IMG/VR virus record: IMGVR_UViG_3300042112_000078
Coordinates: 1 to 20,901 of that record
DNA length: 20,901 nucleotides
From: a virus
Reading direction: 5' to 3' (one strand)
Part shown: piece by piece, positions 1 to 7,362 of the stretch
How positions within the stretch are numbered: position 1 is the first letter of the stretch
Layout of the letters: each line of letters starts with the position of its first letter
Made by a program: the position numbers and the translations under genes
The notes under the pieces: generated by a model
Databases searched by the model: none
What the model saw: the letters and a program-made list of their open reading frames with translations, nothing else
Told to the model about the DNA's origin: nothing

Positions 1-585
1 GAATATGGAGAGCATACCGACAACTATAAGACATTAGCGACTCGACAGGTATTTGGTAAAGACTTGGAGCAGGAAGAGTTGGCTTTTCGGGATGAGGTAG
101 TCGATGATACATTAGATAAGAAGATTCTGGATGTAATCGCCAAGAATAAAGGGATTCGGGATGAGGATATCGCTAAGGCGGTTAAAGAGGATTTAGTGGT
201 CATTCAGGAGCGTATTAACAAACTGAAGGAGTTGGAGATTCTTAAAATCGATTCTAAGGGGGTTAAGAGCCTCACTAAGCCATTATCTGAGATTATCGAT
301 AAACCTGTCAAGACTTCGTTTCTTGTCCGCTATTCGTACGAATGGAAGTCTATCGTGCCTACAAGCGAAAGGAATACCGCTGCTCATCCTTCTCGACCAT
401 TCTGTGCTAAGTTAATGCAGTTGGATAGGCTTTATTCTCGGTCGGAGATTGAATCTATTTCTCGCAGATTGGGTTACTCGGTATTCGATAGAGGTGGTGG
501 ATGGTGGAATATGGGTAACGGAGTAAACTCTCCTTCGTGCAGACATCAGTGGGTCTCCAAGGTGGTAATCAAAAAAGACAAATAA
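1..585 (+). CDS. C-terminal part of a phage head/portal-type structural protein (5' end outside window)
   Basis: The frame is open from the first base, so this is a 194-residue fragment of a longer gene; a TTG at 64 is only an internal codon. Residues about 38-85 look like a winged helix (DKKILDVIAKN, then an IQERINKLKELEIL recognition-type helix). The last 85 residues have a compact motif set: RPFCAKLM, Y.RSEIE, GGGWW and CRHQW. Similar Cys/His/Trp tails end portal or Mu gpF-like minor head proteins of many Bacteroidetes phages; that match is from memory. It is followed after one base by the next gene in what looks like a head-to-tail assembly operon. The fold of the missing N-terminus would settle portal versus minor head protein. 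Confidence 0.55.
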   Translation, partial: EYGEHTDNYKTLATRQVFGKDLEQEELAFRDEVVDDTLDKKILDVIAKNKGIRDEDIAKAVKEDLVVIQERINKLKELEILKIDSKGVKSLTKPLSEIIDKPVKTSFLVRYSYEWKSIVPTSERNTAAHPSRPFCAKLMQLDRLYSRSEIESISRRLGYSVFDRGGGWWNMGNGVNSPSCRHQWVSKVVIKKDK

Positions 586-586
586 G

Positions 587-1177
587 ATGAGCAGAAACAT
601 ACTTTTTATTTCAGTACAGACTATCAAGGACAGGACAGGACTTCACTCCAACGTGGATGATAAATTGATTAACCCTGAGATATTAACGGCTCAGGATATG
701 TATATCCTTCCTGCGTTGGGAACAGGACTTTACGAGCGACTTCAAGATGGCATTGAGAATCAAGATTTAACTAACGATGAATCGACTTTGTTGGATACCT
801 ATATTACTCCTTGTCTGGTTTATTTTGTTATTTCAGAACTTCCGATGGGTCTCTCCTATCAGTTCTACAACAAAGGAATGATTCGTAAAAGTGGAGAAGG
901 TCAAGAGAATCCGAGTGCTTCCGATATGATAGATGTAGCGAATAGGTATAAGTCGAGAGCTGAGTTCTATAAGCAAAGACTTGTGAAGTATCTCAAAGAG
1001 AAGTCAGGTACTAACTTATTTCCGCTTTACAATAACCCGGGTAATGGCTATGATGTTATCGTTCCGGATAACGAAGCCTACACTACGTCTATTTGGCTTG
1101 GAGATGATGATTGCTGTGCAGGAAAATCTTTTGAAGAAAAATATCAAGGTAACATAACACGATGCTGTGGCAAATAA
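587..1177 (+). CDS. phage head-tail connector-like protein (DUF6712-type)
   Basis: This 196-residue protein starts one base after the upstream stop. It is mostly helical, with a 'ILPALGTGLYERLQDGI' segment near residues 40-57 and an alpha-helical 'IDVANRYKSRAEFYKQRLVKYL' stretch around 115-137. The C-terminal region is Asn/Gly/Asp-rich and ends in Cys pairs (DDDCC and RCC). The length, helical make-up and position between a head-type gene and a probable tail-completion gene match connector or neck proteins of Bacteroidetes phages, which I recall being grouped as DUF6712. No catalytic motif is visible. Assignment to the virion neck is inference from context. Confidence 0.5.
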   Translation: MSRNILFISVQTIKDRTGLHSNVDDKLINPEILTAQDMYILPALGTGLYERLQDGIENQDLTNDESTLLDTYITPCLVYFVISELPMGLSYQFYNKGMIRKSGEGQENPSASDMIDVANRYKSRAEFYKQRLVKYLKEKSGTNLFPLYNNPGNGYDVIVPDNEAYTTSIWLGDDDCCAGKSFEEKYQGNITRCCGK

Positions 1178-1233
1178 AACCTACTCACTTAAAAATCAAA
1201 AGAAGCTCAAAGTCTTCTTAGAAAAACAAGAAA

Positions 1234-1680
1234 ATGGCTCAGACCTTAAATCAGATAGTTCAAACGATAACCAACTTAGCGAACGCACATCAGCAGATAG
1301 AGAGCGTTTACTTCGGAGACTTTCCCGATTACCTAAGCAGGGGAACGGATAACGTATATCCTTCCTTATATTTTGATTTGACAGGTGGTCAGATTCAGGA
1401 GCGTAGTTTAGTTCTGAATTTCTCTCTTTACTTTTTCGATAGGATGCTTCACGAAGAGACCAACGAGACCGAGGTGCTTAGTGATATGTTAGAAGTCTGT
1501 CAGGATATTATCGCTCAATTAAGGCATCAGAACTTTGAGTTCGATGAGGGATTGAGTGCTACTCTTTCGTTCTTTACTGAAGATACTCCCGATTTATTAG
1601 CAGGAGTTCGGGCAGATATAACCTTAGACCTTCCGTTCCTTGCGAACAGATGTGTCGTTCCTTCTACTTATGAATACTAA
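1234..1680 (+). CDS. putative phage tail terminator/completion protein
   Basis: The product is an acidic 148-residue protein. An N-terminal helix (IVQTITNLANAHQQI) is followed by beta-rich stretches (VYPSLYFDLTGG, LVLNFSLYFFD), a central helix (LSDMLEVCQDIIAQLRHQ) and more strands ending 'ADITLDLPFLANRC'. This alpha-beta order, and the place just after a connector-like gene and before tail genes, resembles tail-terminator or head-closure proteins. There is no diagnostic motif, so the role is inferred. The start is ATG, preceded by an A-rich stretch with no Shine-Dalgarno sequence. A GTG-started 61-codon frame at 1167-1352 largely overlaps this gene in another frame and is treated as a shadow. 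Confidence 0.45.
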   Translation: MAQTLNQIVQTITNLANAHQQIESVYFGDFPDYLSRGTDNVYPSLYFDLTGGQIQERSLVLNFSLYFFDRMLHEETNETEVLSDMLEVCQDIIAQLRHQNFEFDEGLSATLSFFTEDTPDLLAGVRADITLDLPFLANRCVVPSTYEY

Positions 1681-1690
1681 ATAAATTACA

Positions 1691-3514
1691 ATGCCGAATA
1701 AAAAGATAAATGAATTAACTCCAAGAACTCCTACGATAACGGACTTGATTATTGTAGGAGACCCTGCTTCGGGTTATTCATACAAAGCGACTATTTCTAC
1801 TATTTCTACTTTCGTAGGTAATAACATTCAATTCAGTTCTTTAGGTGGCATTTCTTTGAGTTCTCCTACGAATGGTCAGGTATTAACTTATAATGGAACG
1901 AATTGGGTTAATCAGACTCCTGCTGCTGTTCCTGTTACAAGTGTGTTCGGTCGCACAGGTGCGGTTGTAGCTGCGGAAGGAGATTACAATTTAGGACAAT
2001 TAGGAGATGTTACGATTACAACTCCTACAAGCGGTCAGGTTCTTAAATATAACGGAACGGCTTGGGTAAACGATAGCGACACAGACACAGGGATTGTTAG
2101 CCTTAATGGATTAACTGCGACTACGCAGACATTCGCAACAGGTACAAGTGGAACGGACTTTGCGATTACTTCAACTACTTCAACGCATACTTTTAATCTA
2201 CCGATTGCTTCAGCTACGAATACAGGTAAGTTATCTTCTACGGATTGGAGTACGTTTAATGCAAAGCAAAGTGCGATTACTTTAACGACCACAGGTTCAA
2301 GCGGTTCAGCTACGTTCGTTTCTAATACACTTAATATCCCTACTTATACTCTTGCAGGTCTCGGTGGAGTTAGTGGCTCAGGCACTACCAACTATATCTC
2401 CAAGTGGACAGGTACAAGTGCATTGGGAAACTCACAGATATTTGATAATGGAACGAGTGTGGGAATTGGAACTGCAAGTCCGAGTGCTTCATATTTATTA
2501 GATGTCAACGGAACTGCAAGAGTGCAGAACTCAGCTTACTTTGCTACAACAAGTGGGAACGTAGGAATTGGTACTACTTCTGTATCAAATAGTGCAAGTG
2601 AAAGAGTTTTACAATTAAACGCATTATATTATTCTACTTTTAGATTGAGAAATGATGCTAATACTGTAACAACAATTTTAAGTAATAATGCTAGCGGATG
2701 GGGGTATGTTGGAACAGAAACAAATCATCCTTTTTTATTTCTTACCAATAATACAGAACGTGCAAGGATTACCGCTGCTGGTCGCTTACTCATCGGAACA
2801 ACTACCGAATCGACGTATTTGCTTGATGTAAACGGAACATCGAGAGTTCGTGAATATCTCTATATGTTGCGTTCAGATGGTGCTGCAACTATCGCTGCTC
2901 TGACATATCAACCCGGGAATACTATTGATATTGGGAACACGTTTCGTGTACTTGGTACTAACAGATGGCAAAACACAGTAGGGTCTGCATCATACATTGA
3001 AAATAACTATTTCACAAAAGTATTTGCATCGGTACCACAAACAAACGGAAATTGGACAATGTACGACTTTCAATTGTTCGGTAGTATGGCTCCCACCATT
3101 GCTGCATCATACAGTCAAAAAGTTATTGGTACTGCGTTTACAATTCAAAGTACCGCGGTAAATAGTTTCTTTGGTGTTGATGTAAGAGCAACAGACAATT
3201 CATCATCAATAGCAAACAATGTGTATGCAATTTATGGTGACGCAACACTTGGAACAAATACTTCGGCGAATCGTTGGGCGGGATATTTTATCGGTCGTGG
3301 ATATTTTAGTCAAGTATTAGCAATTGGTACAACTTCGCCGAATGCATCAGCTCTTTTAGATGTAAGCAGTACAACAAAGGGTTTCCTACCTCCGAGAATG
3401 ACCAATGCACAAATGGTGGCAATAGCAACTCCTGCCACTGGGTTGGTTGTTTACGATACCACAAACAATAAACTAAACGTGTACGATGGTACAAATTGGG
3501 TCGCAACTCACTAA
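1691..3514 (+). CDS. phage tail fibre / receptor-binding protein
   Basis: This is a 607-residue protein rich in Ser, Thr, Asn and Gly, typical of trimeric beta-structured fibres. An N-terminal segment (KINELTPRTPTITDLIIVGD) resembles the virion-anchoring start of Bacteroidetes phage fibres. Internal repeats are plain: 'GQVLTYNGTNWV' and 'GQVLKYNGTAWV'; then 'LLDVNGTARV', 'LLDVNGTSRV' and 'LLDVSST', each after an IGT(A/T) motif. Residues 564-607 hold the end module 'GFLPPRMTNAQMVAI ... YDTTNNKLNVYDGTNW'. No C-terminal S74-type chaperone domain is visible. The region between the second and third LLDV modules is probably the variable part. It is the largest virion gene here and likely sets host range. 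Confidence 0.82.
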   Translation: MPNKKINELTPRTPTITDLIIVGDPASGYSYKATISTISTFVGNNIQFSSLGGISLSSPTNGQVLTYNGTNWVNQTPAAVPVTSVFGRTGAVVAAEGDYNLGQLGDVTITTPTSGQVLKYNGTAWVNDSDTDTGIVSLNGLTATTQTFATGTSGTDFAITSTTSTHTFNLPIASATNTGKLSSTDWSTFNAKQSAITLTTTGSSGSATFVSNTLNIPTYTLAGLGGVSGSGTTNYISKWTGTSALGNSQIFDNGTSVGIGTASPSASYLLDVNGTARVQNSAYFATTSGNVGIGTTSVSNSASERVLQLNALYYSTFRLRNDANTVTTILSNNASGWGYVGTETNHPFLFLTNNTERARITAAGRLLIGTTTESTYLLDVNGTSRVREYLYMLRSDGAATIAALTYQPGNTIDIGNTFRVLGTNRWQNTVGSASYIENNYFTKVFASVPQTNGNWTMYDFQLFGSMAPTIAASYSQKVIGTAFTIQSTAVNSFFGVDVRATDNSSSIANNVYAIYGDATLGTNTSANRWAGYFIGRGYFSQVLAIGTTSPNASALLDVSSTTKGFLPPRMTNAQMVAIATPATGLVVYDTTNNKLNVYDGTNWVATH

Positions 3515-3531
3515 CTCTTAAAATAAAACAA

Positions 3532-3807
3532 ATGAAAACAATTCAACCTGTAAACGTATGGCAGAACGGACAAGTAAAATCTGCTACTAAATTCGACCTA
3601 AATATCGTGTACGACAATTTGGAAAGTTCAGCTACTTTCTACTATCAGCTTTTGGAAGTATTGGTAGATGCAGAAGGTAACGAATCTACTCAGTCGGTAG
3701 CGGTCGGTAACTTGACTATGGATGGTCAAGAGTATCAAGATTGGGATGACTCTAATGATGGTGCCTATATTTGGGGTGCAGATCAGTTGAGCCTGACAAT
3801 TATCTAA
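3532..3807 (+). CDS. small protein following the tail fibre, probably virion-associated
   Basis: Starting at the ATG at 3532 the product is 91 residues (MKTIQPVNVWQNGQ...). An in-frame ATG at 3496 lies inside the tail-fibre gene and would add a 12-residue tail translated from its overlap, so I prefer 3532, which is preceded by AAAATAAAACAA like other starts here. The protein is acidic and beta-rich, with Tyr-rich strands (ATFYYQLLEVLV) and an aromatic end (YIWGADQLSLTII). It has no known catalytic motif. Its place directly after the fibre suggests a fibre accessory, chaperone or tail-tip component. I do not recognise a named family. Confidence 0.6.
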   Translation: MKTIQPVNVWQNGQVKSATKFDLNIVYDNLESSATFYYQLLEVLVDAEGNESTQSVAVGNLTMDGQEYQDWDDSNDGAYIWGADQLSLTII

Positions 3808-3835
3808 GTTTATCTATTTACTAAAAATACCTAAT

Positions 3836-4252
3836 ATGACATTAAAACTGCACGAAGTAATCAATCTCTACTACGAACTTAACGGAGTAACGAAGCAAAC
3901 AAAAGAGGGAAGCGAAGTCGTTAGCCTCGGTATTTTAAAACAGAAAATGTCCTTAAAGAGCAAGGTCTATCTGCAACGATTGAACAAAGTAGTATCCGAT
4001 GAGGTAAAACTCTACGAGGATGCTAAAAAGGAACTATTTGAAAAGTACGGAAAGCAGGAAGGGGAATCAATGTTTATCCCTGCTGAAAGTATTGAAGCGT
4101 TCAATCAGGAGCATTTAGACCTATTAACCGCAGAAAAGAGCATTGATATCTCTAATCTGTGGGGATCAGATTTGACATTAGAGGCTTTGGAATCTATCGA
4201 AACTGACGAGTTTTATCCACAATTATTTGATTTGATAGATTCTAAAAAATGA
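3836..4252 (+). CDS. conserved phage helical protein (DUF1617-like architecture)
   Basis: A 138-residue, charged, almost wholly helical protein. It begins with a 'LKLHEVINLYYELNG' helix and continues with 'LKSKVYLQRLNKVVSDEVKLYEDAKKELFEKYG', a long coiled-coil-prone stretch. A 'FIPAESIEAFNQEHLDLLTAEKSIDI' segment follows. The order (short helix, long ridged helix, then FxxE..E.FxxE..L) recalls the DUF1617 phage family usually found between tail fibres and lysis genes, and that is where this gene lies. The function of that family is not known. Its stop overlaps the next start by 4 bases (ATGA), so the two are probably co-translated. Confidence 0.5.
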   Translation: MTLKLHEVINLYYELNGVTKQTKEGSEVVSLGILKQKMSLKSKVYLQRLNKVVSDEVKLYEDAKKELFEKYGKQEGESMFIPAESIEAFNQEHLDLLTAEKSIDISNLWGSDLTLEALESIETDEFYPQLFDLIDSKK

Positions 4253-4467
4253 ACGAGATTGTAGTATTCTTAGTTGGTCAAGCCGTAGCAATTATTGCAG
4301 GACTGATTACTATCTACACGAAGATTACTCTAAAGCTAAAAGAGTTAGAAATCCGAGTAGAGATGATTGAAAAGGAAGATGATTATATGATGCAGAAACT
4401 CGATAAAATCGAGAGAGCTATCAATAACATCGCAATAGAATTACAAAACAAAAAAGATAGAGAATGA
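4249..4467 (+). CDS. small TM plus coiled-coil protein of the lysis block
   Basis: The 72 residues contain one hydrophobic segment (residues about 4-24, IVVFLVGQAVAIIAGLITIY). A heptad-like helix follows (27-68, LKLKELEIRVEMIEKEDDYMMQKLDKIERAI). It overlaps its neighbours by 4 bases on both sides. A single membrane span with a long coiled coil directly before a holin candidate and an endolysin suggests a membrane-anchored lysis accessory such as a holin partner. XhlA-type proteins have the reverse order (coiled coil then TM), so I do not assign that family. Confidence 0.5.
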   Translation: MNEIVVFLVGQAVAIIAGLITIYTKITLKLKELEIRVEMIEKEDDYMMQKLDKIERAINNIAIELQNKKDRE

Positions 4468-4667
4468 AATTCGGTTGGAAACATTACTTCGCTCCCACTC
4501 CTAAGCGGATGAGAGTCCTGGGGGATTCCTTAGCAGCAGCAGGTACATTCGGAGCAGGTATCATTATCCTTAACGGACATCCTTTAGCAGGTACGATTGT
4601 AATGATTATAGCGGTAGTAGGTAAGTTTATTTCAAACTTCTTTACTGATGAACCTGATACAAACTGA
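4464..4667 (+). CDS. putative holin
   Basis: A 67-residue protein. A basic N-terminus (MKFGWKHYFAPTPKRMR) is followed by two hydrophobic segments, roughly 22-36 (Ala/Gly-rich) and 41-60 (LAGTIVMIIAVVGKFISNFF). A short acidic tail ends it (TDEPDTN). Size, two TM spans and position immediately before a zinc amidase fit a class II-like phage holin that would open the inner membrane to release the endolysin. The gene overlaps the preceding one by 4 bases and the endolysin by 20 bases. Holin families share little sequence, so the call rests on topology and context. Confidence 0.6.
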   Translation: MKFGWKHYFAPTPKRMRVLGDSLAAAGTFGAGIIILNGHPLAGTIVMIIAVVGKFISNFFTDEPDTN

Positions 4668-5280
4668 TTTTCCATCTTCTCAGTATTTCGCTGAGGAGGT
4701 CCAGAAGAAACAAATCTACCTGCATCATACAGCAGGTAATTCAAATGCTATTAATACGTTCAAATGGTGGGCGAGTAATCCTGAACGCATAGCTACTTGC
4801 GTAGCGATAGCAGGAGATGGTCAAATCGTACAAGGTTTTTCCTCTAAGTATTGGGCGTATCATTTAGGAGTGAAGCGGTCTGTATTCGATATTTATGGTT
4901 TTCCCTTTATCAACTTAGATAAGATTTCTATCGGTATTGAAATTTGTAATTGGGGGCAACTAAGCGAGTCCAATGGCAAGTTCTATAACTATGTCGGTGG
5001 AGAAGTTCCTAAGAGTGAAGTGGTAGAGTTATTAAATCCTTACAAGGGATGGAAGTATTTTCACAACTATACGGATGCTCAGATAGAGAGTGTGCGTGAG
5101 TTATTAGTATTGTGGAATCAGCGGTATGGTATTCCGCTTACGTACAACGAAGATATCTGGGGAGTAACTCCGAGAGCCTTGAAAGGAGAACCAGGAGTGT
5201 TCACTCATAACTCAGTACGTAAAGATAAGGTCGATATTTACCCTCATCATAAGATGATACAAATGCTCAAATCTTTATGA
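4648..5280 (+). CDS. endolysin: N-acetylmuramoyl-L-alanine amidase (Amidase_2/PGRP fold)
   Basis: This 210-residue protein should cleave the amide bond between muramic acid and L-alanine in peptidoglycan. Visible family features are the HHTAG motif at residues 26-30 (first zinc His), 'YWAYHLG' at 68-74, 'IGIEICNWG' at 95-103, and 'THNSVRKDKVDIYPH' at 186-200. By analogy to T7 lysozyme and AmiD, H187 and D196 are the other zinc ligands and K194 the catalytic Lys two residues before. There is no signal peptide, so export depends on the adjacent holin. The single domain fills the ORF with no cell-wall-binding module, as usual for phages of Gram-negative hosts. Confidence 0.9.
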   Translation: MNLIQTDFPSSQYFAEEVQKKQIYLHHTAGNSNAINTFKWWASNPERIATCVAIAGDGQIVQGFSSKYWAYHLGVKRSVFDIYGFPFINLDKISIGIEICNWGQLSESNGKFYNYVGGEVPKSEVVELLNPYKGWKYFHNYTDAQIESVRELLVLWNQRYGIPLTYNEDIWGVTPRALKGEPGVFTHNSVRKDKVDIYPHHKMIQMLKSL

Positions 5281-5801
5281 GAAATTGGAAGGATAATGCT
5301 ACTAATGTTCTTATCATAGGGTATATTATTTTTATCCTTCTTGCTTTGGTTTCTGTTTTATCCTGTAATCCTGTTAAGCAGGTTCTAAAAGATAAAGAGA
5401 AGTTAGATAAGGTCGCTGAGGTGGTAGTCAAAAGTGGATACTGTGCGAACGATACTACGATAATTACGAAGAGCGATACTACGATTCAATACGATACTAC
5501 TTACGAAACTCAAATTCAGATCAATGAGAAAACAGATACTATCCGCATTCCGAAAGTTATCACTCGAACTATCACTATTCGTGATACGATTAAAAGTGTG
5601 GTGGTCGATAATGCTCGAATCAATCTTCTACAACAGGAAATAAATGCCTATAAAGAATCTACCTACAAGCTGAAAGAAGAGTTATTACATTGGAAGGAAT
5701 TAGCTAAGAAAAGATGGTGGAATCTTTTAGGTCTGATTATTTTATTCAGTATCTACATTCTACGTAAACCTATCTTAAAGCTAATCAATGTTGCTATCTA
5801 A
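5277..5801 (+). CDS. candidate unimolecular spanin (u-spanin)
   Basis: The 174-residue protein has a lipoprotein-type signal: hydrophobic residues 11-29 ending in a V-L-S-C lipobox with C30. A Thr/Asp/Ile-rich, beta-prone stretch follows at 56-110 (repeated DTT.., DTIRIP, TITIRDTIK), then a coiled-coil helix at 113-146. A second TM segment at about 148-164 (WWNLLGLIILFSIYILRK) and a basic tail end it. Outer-membrane lipid anchor, periplasmic domain and C-terminal inner-membrane span in one protein is the architecture of u-spanins such as phage T1 gp11. It overlaps the endolysin stop by 4 bases, which fits a lysis role. Many uncharacterised Bacteroidetes phage genes look like this; the call is from topology only. 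Confidence 0.6.
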   Translation: MRNWKDNATNVLIIGYIIFILLALVSVLSCNPVKQVLKDKEKLDKVAEVVVKSGYCANDTTIITKSDTTIQYDTTYETQIQINEKTDTIRIPKVITRTITIRDTIKSVVVDNARINLLQQEINAYKESTYKLKEELLHWKELAKKRWWNLLGLIILFSIYILRKPILKLINVAI

Positions 5802-6522
5802 AAGAAGGAGACTCTACTTCGATATCGAAACGAGTCCGAATATCGGAATGTTCTGGAGTGCAGGGTATAAGCAGAACATCGACTATTCCAATATCATTAA
5901 GGAGAGAGCCATTATCTGTATCTGCTACAAGTGGGAAGATGAGAGACAGGTCTATGGCTTAACGTGGGATGAGAATCAAGATGATAAGGCTATGCTCGAA
6001 AAGTTTATCGAGATAGCAAATCAAGCCGATGAGTTAGTAGGACACAACGGAGATAAGTTCGATTTAGCTTGGATTCGGACTCGGTGCTTATTCCATCAGA
6101 TACAGATGTTCCCTAAATACGTTACTATCGATACCTTGAAGGTGGCTCGGAGTAAGTTTAGGTTCAATTCTAACAGGTTAGATTACATCGCTAAATACTT
6201 AGGAATCGGACACAAAATTAAGACCGATTTTAATCTGTGGAAGAACATCCTCTTAAATAAGGACCAGAAGGCTCTGAACTATATGGTCAAGTATTGTAAG
6301 ATGGATGTAAGTCTTTTGGAGCAGGTGCATAAAAAATTATCCACTCACATAGATAGGAAAACACATTACGGAGTTATCTTCGGTCAAGATAGGGGTACTT
6401 GTCCTGAGTGTGGCTCTGATGAGTTGATAATTAACAAACGAAAAACAACTGCAACAGGGTTAAAAAAGATTCAGTACCAATGTAAGACTTGTAATCACTA
6501 TCACGAAAAGACAGACAAATGA
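5788..6522 (+). CDS. DnaQ-like 3'-5' exonuclease with C-terminal zinc ribbon
   Basis: A 244-residue RNase H-fold nuclease of the DEDD type. ExoI is 'FDIET' with D12 and E14. ExoII is 'GHNGDKFDLAWIRTR' (85-99) with D92. ExoIII is 'YMVKYCKMDVSLL' (165-177) with Y169 and D173, the DEDDy pattern. Such proteins resemble the exonuclease domain of family B polymerases and are often stand-alone in phages, degrading or proofreading DNA ends. Residues 205-235 form a zinc ribbon (CPECG and CKTC). It overlaps the spanin candidate by 14 bases. A replication-type gene on the late strand is unusual but is clearly in the same operon. Confidence 0.82.
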   Translation: MLLSKRRRLYFDIETSPNIGMFWSAGYKQNIDYSNIIKERAIICICYKWEDERQVYGLTWDENQDDKAMLEKFIEIANQADELVGHNGDKFDLAWIRTRCLFHQIQMFPKYVTIDTLKVARSKFRFNSNRLDYIAKYLGIGHKIKTDFNLWKNILLNKDQKALNYMVKYCKMDVSLLEQVHKKLSTHIDRKTHYGVIFGQDRGTCPECGSDELIINKRKTTATGLKKIQYQCKTCNHYHEKTDK

Positions 6523-6785
6523 GCAAGATATTAGATGAGGTTATTGAAGACTTCCGTAAGCGAGAGCAGAGAGGTATAATGAAGTACGGAGTTACTATGG
6601 ATCGTGAGGATTTACTTTCTCACGAGTGGATTCAACATTTCATAGAAGAGTTACAAGATGCGATTTTATATTTGAAGAAAATACAAACACTACAAAATGG
6701 GACACAAAGATTCACCGATTCTAAAGAAGCAGATTCAGGAAATGTTGAGCAAGCTCGAAGCAGCGGAGAGATTATCAATCCTTGA
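6519..6785 (+). CDS. MazG-like nucleotide pyrophosphohydrolase-type protein
   Basis: The first about 58 residues carry the recognisable part: 'RKREQRGIMKYGVTMDRED', then 'EWIQHFIEELQDAILYLKKI', where the EExxDAxxYL pattern is the metal-binding helix of the all-alpha NTP-PPase superfamily. Known members hydrolyse non-canonical or surplus (d)NTPs to the monophosphate. At 88 residues this holds only the core helices. The last about 29 residues look like low-information sequence and lie over the next gene in another frame, so the functional protein may effectively end near residue 58. The start overlaps the exonuclease stop by 4 bases. Confidence 0.6.
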   Translation: MSKILDEVIEDFRKREQRGIMKYGVTMDREDLLSHEWIQHFIEELQDAILYLKKIQTLQNGTQRFTDSKEADSGNVEQARSSGEIINP

Positions 6786-6891
6786 GCCTCTGTGTGAGAA
6801 GTACCGAAAGGAAAGCCGACAGAACATCGAGAAAGACCTTCGGGAGTTCAAACAAAAGAAAGGAATACCTCGGATTAAAACTGACTACTGA
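6697..6891 (+). CDS. small helical hypothetical protein
   Basis: A 64-residue, strongly charged, helical protein (LKKQIQEMLSKLEAAERLSI ... NIEKDLREFKQKKG). It has no known domain. It begins at an ATG 89 bases inside the upstream gene and ends in an ATGA overlap with the next gene. Its helix-like composition runs through the overlap while the upstream frame there looks random, so this frame is probably the selected one. A +1 frameshift fusion with the upstream MazG-like protein is an alternative. Confidence 0.55.
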   Translation: MGHKDSPILKKQIQEMLSKLEAAERLSILEPLCEKYRKESRQNIEKDLREFKQKKGIPRIKTDY

Positions 6892-7130
6892 TGGAAGTAG
6901 ATGAGCAGATACCAAACTTTACCACTCCGCACGAAGACATAGGAGCAGCCTTTAACGCAATTAACTCTATATCTGAGTACGATATGGGTTTATGCGATGA
7001 GGAAGAGCGAATGATCTTAAAGGAGATTAAGTTAATGGCTCTCTACATTATTCATATCGGTATGAGGGAAATATACAAAAGTAACTTCTATGACTCAGAA
7101 GAAGAACCCTCACAAGGTAATCCATCGTAA
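6891..7130 (+). CDS. conserved phage hypothetical protein, acidic and helical
   Basis: A 79-residue protein whose ATG shares a base with the previous stop (TGATG). The centre is 'FNAINSISEYDMGLCDEEERMILKEIKLMALYIIHIG', a helical pair with acidic caps. I recall similar sequences in other Bacteroidetes phage genomes but know no function. The C-terminal 13 residues overlap the next gene. Confidence 0.6.
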   Translation: MEVDEQIPNFTTPHEDIGAAFNAINSISEYDMGLCDEEERMILKEIKLMALYIIHIGMREIYKSNFYDSEEEPSQGNPS

Positions 7131-7347
7131 ATTAGGAAAGGAGAGAGCCTACGGATTGGCTCATACGGAAGATAACGTAATGGAGTTAGATGAGCGTTTA
7201 TCTGGGTATCGGTACTTGCTCTATGCTTTACACGAACACTTCCACTTAAAGCATCCCGATTGGTCAGAAACTAAGGTACGTCAGGAAAGCTCGAAAACGG
7301 CTCGATTTTTATGGGGTATGGGGTTTCGGTTGGTCGAACTGAGATAG
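7090..7347 (+). CDS. small HExxH metallopeptidase-like protein
   Basis: An 85-residue basic protein. An HExxH motif sits at residues 48-52 (H48, E49, H52) inside 'LLYALHEHFHLKHPDW', with a helical downstream part (ETKVRQESSKTARFLWGMGF). HExxH is the zinc-binding signature of gluzincin-type peptidases, including SprT and ImmA/IrrE relatives. No third ligand can be named with confidence, and the protein is very short for a protease. It is the last gene of the rightward block and overlaps its neighbour by 41 bases. It may be a minimal peptidase or a zinc-binding structural protein. Confidence 0.5.
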   Translation: MTQKKNPHKVIHRKLGKERAYGLAHTEDNVMELDERLSGYRYLLYALHEHFHLKHPDWSETKVRQESSKTARFLWGMGFRLVELR

Positions 7348-7362
7348 GCTCTTAAATCGCCT

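Noticed and set aside
1167-1352. GTG-started 61-codon ORF
   Set aside because: Most of it overlaps the 1234-1680 gene in another frame and its second half looks like shadow sequence.
2035-2292. 85-codon minus-strand ORF within the tail fibre
   Set aside because: It is an antisense shadow of the repetitive Thr/Ser-rich fibre gene, with no start context or neighbour linkage.
4484-4744. 86-codon minus-strand ORF in the lysis region
   Set aside because: It lies antisense to the holin and endolysin starts, which have clear protein features.
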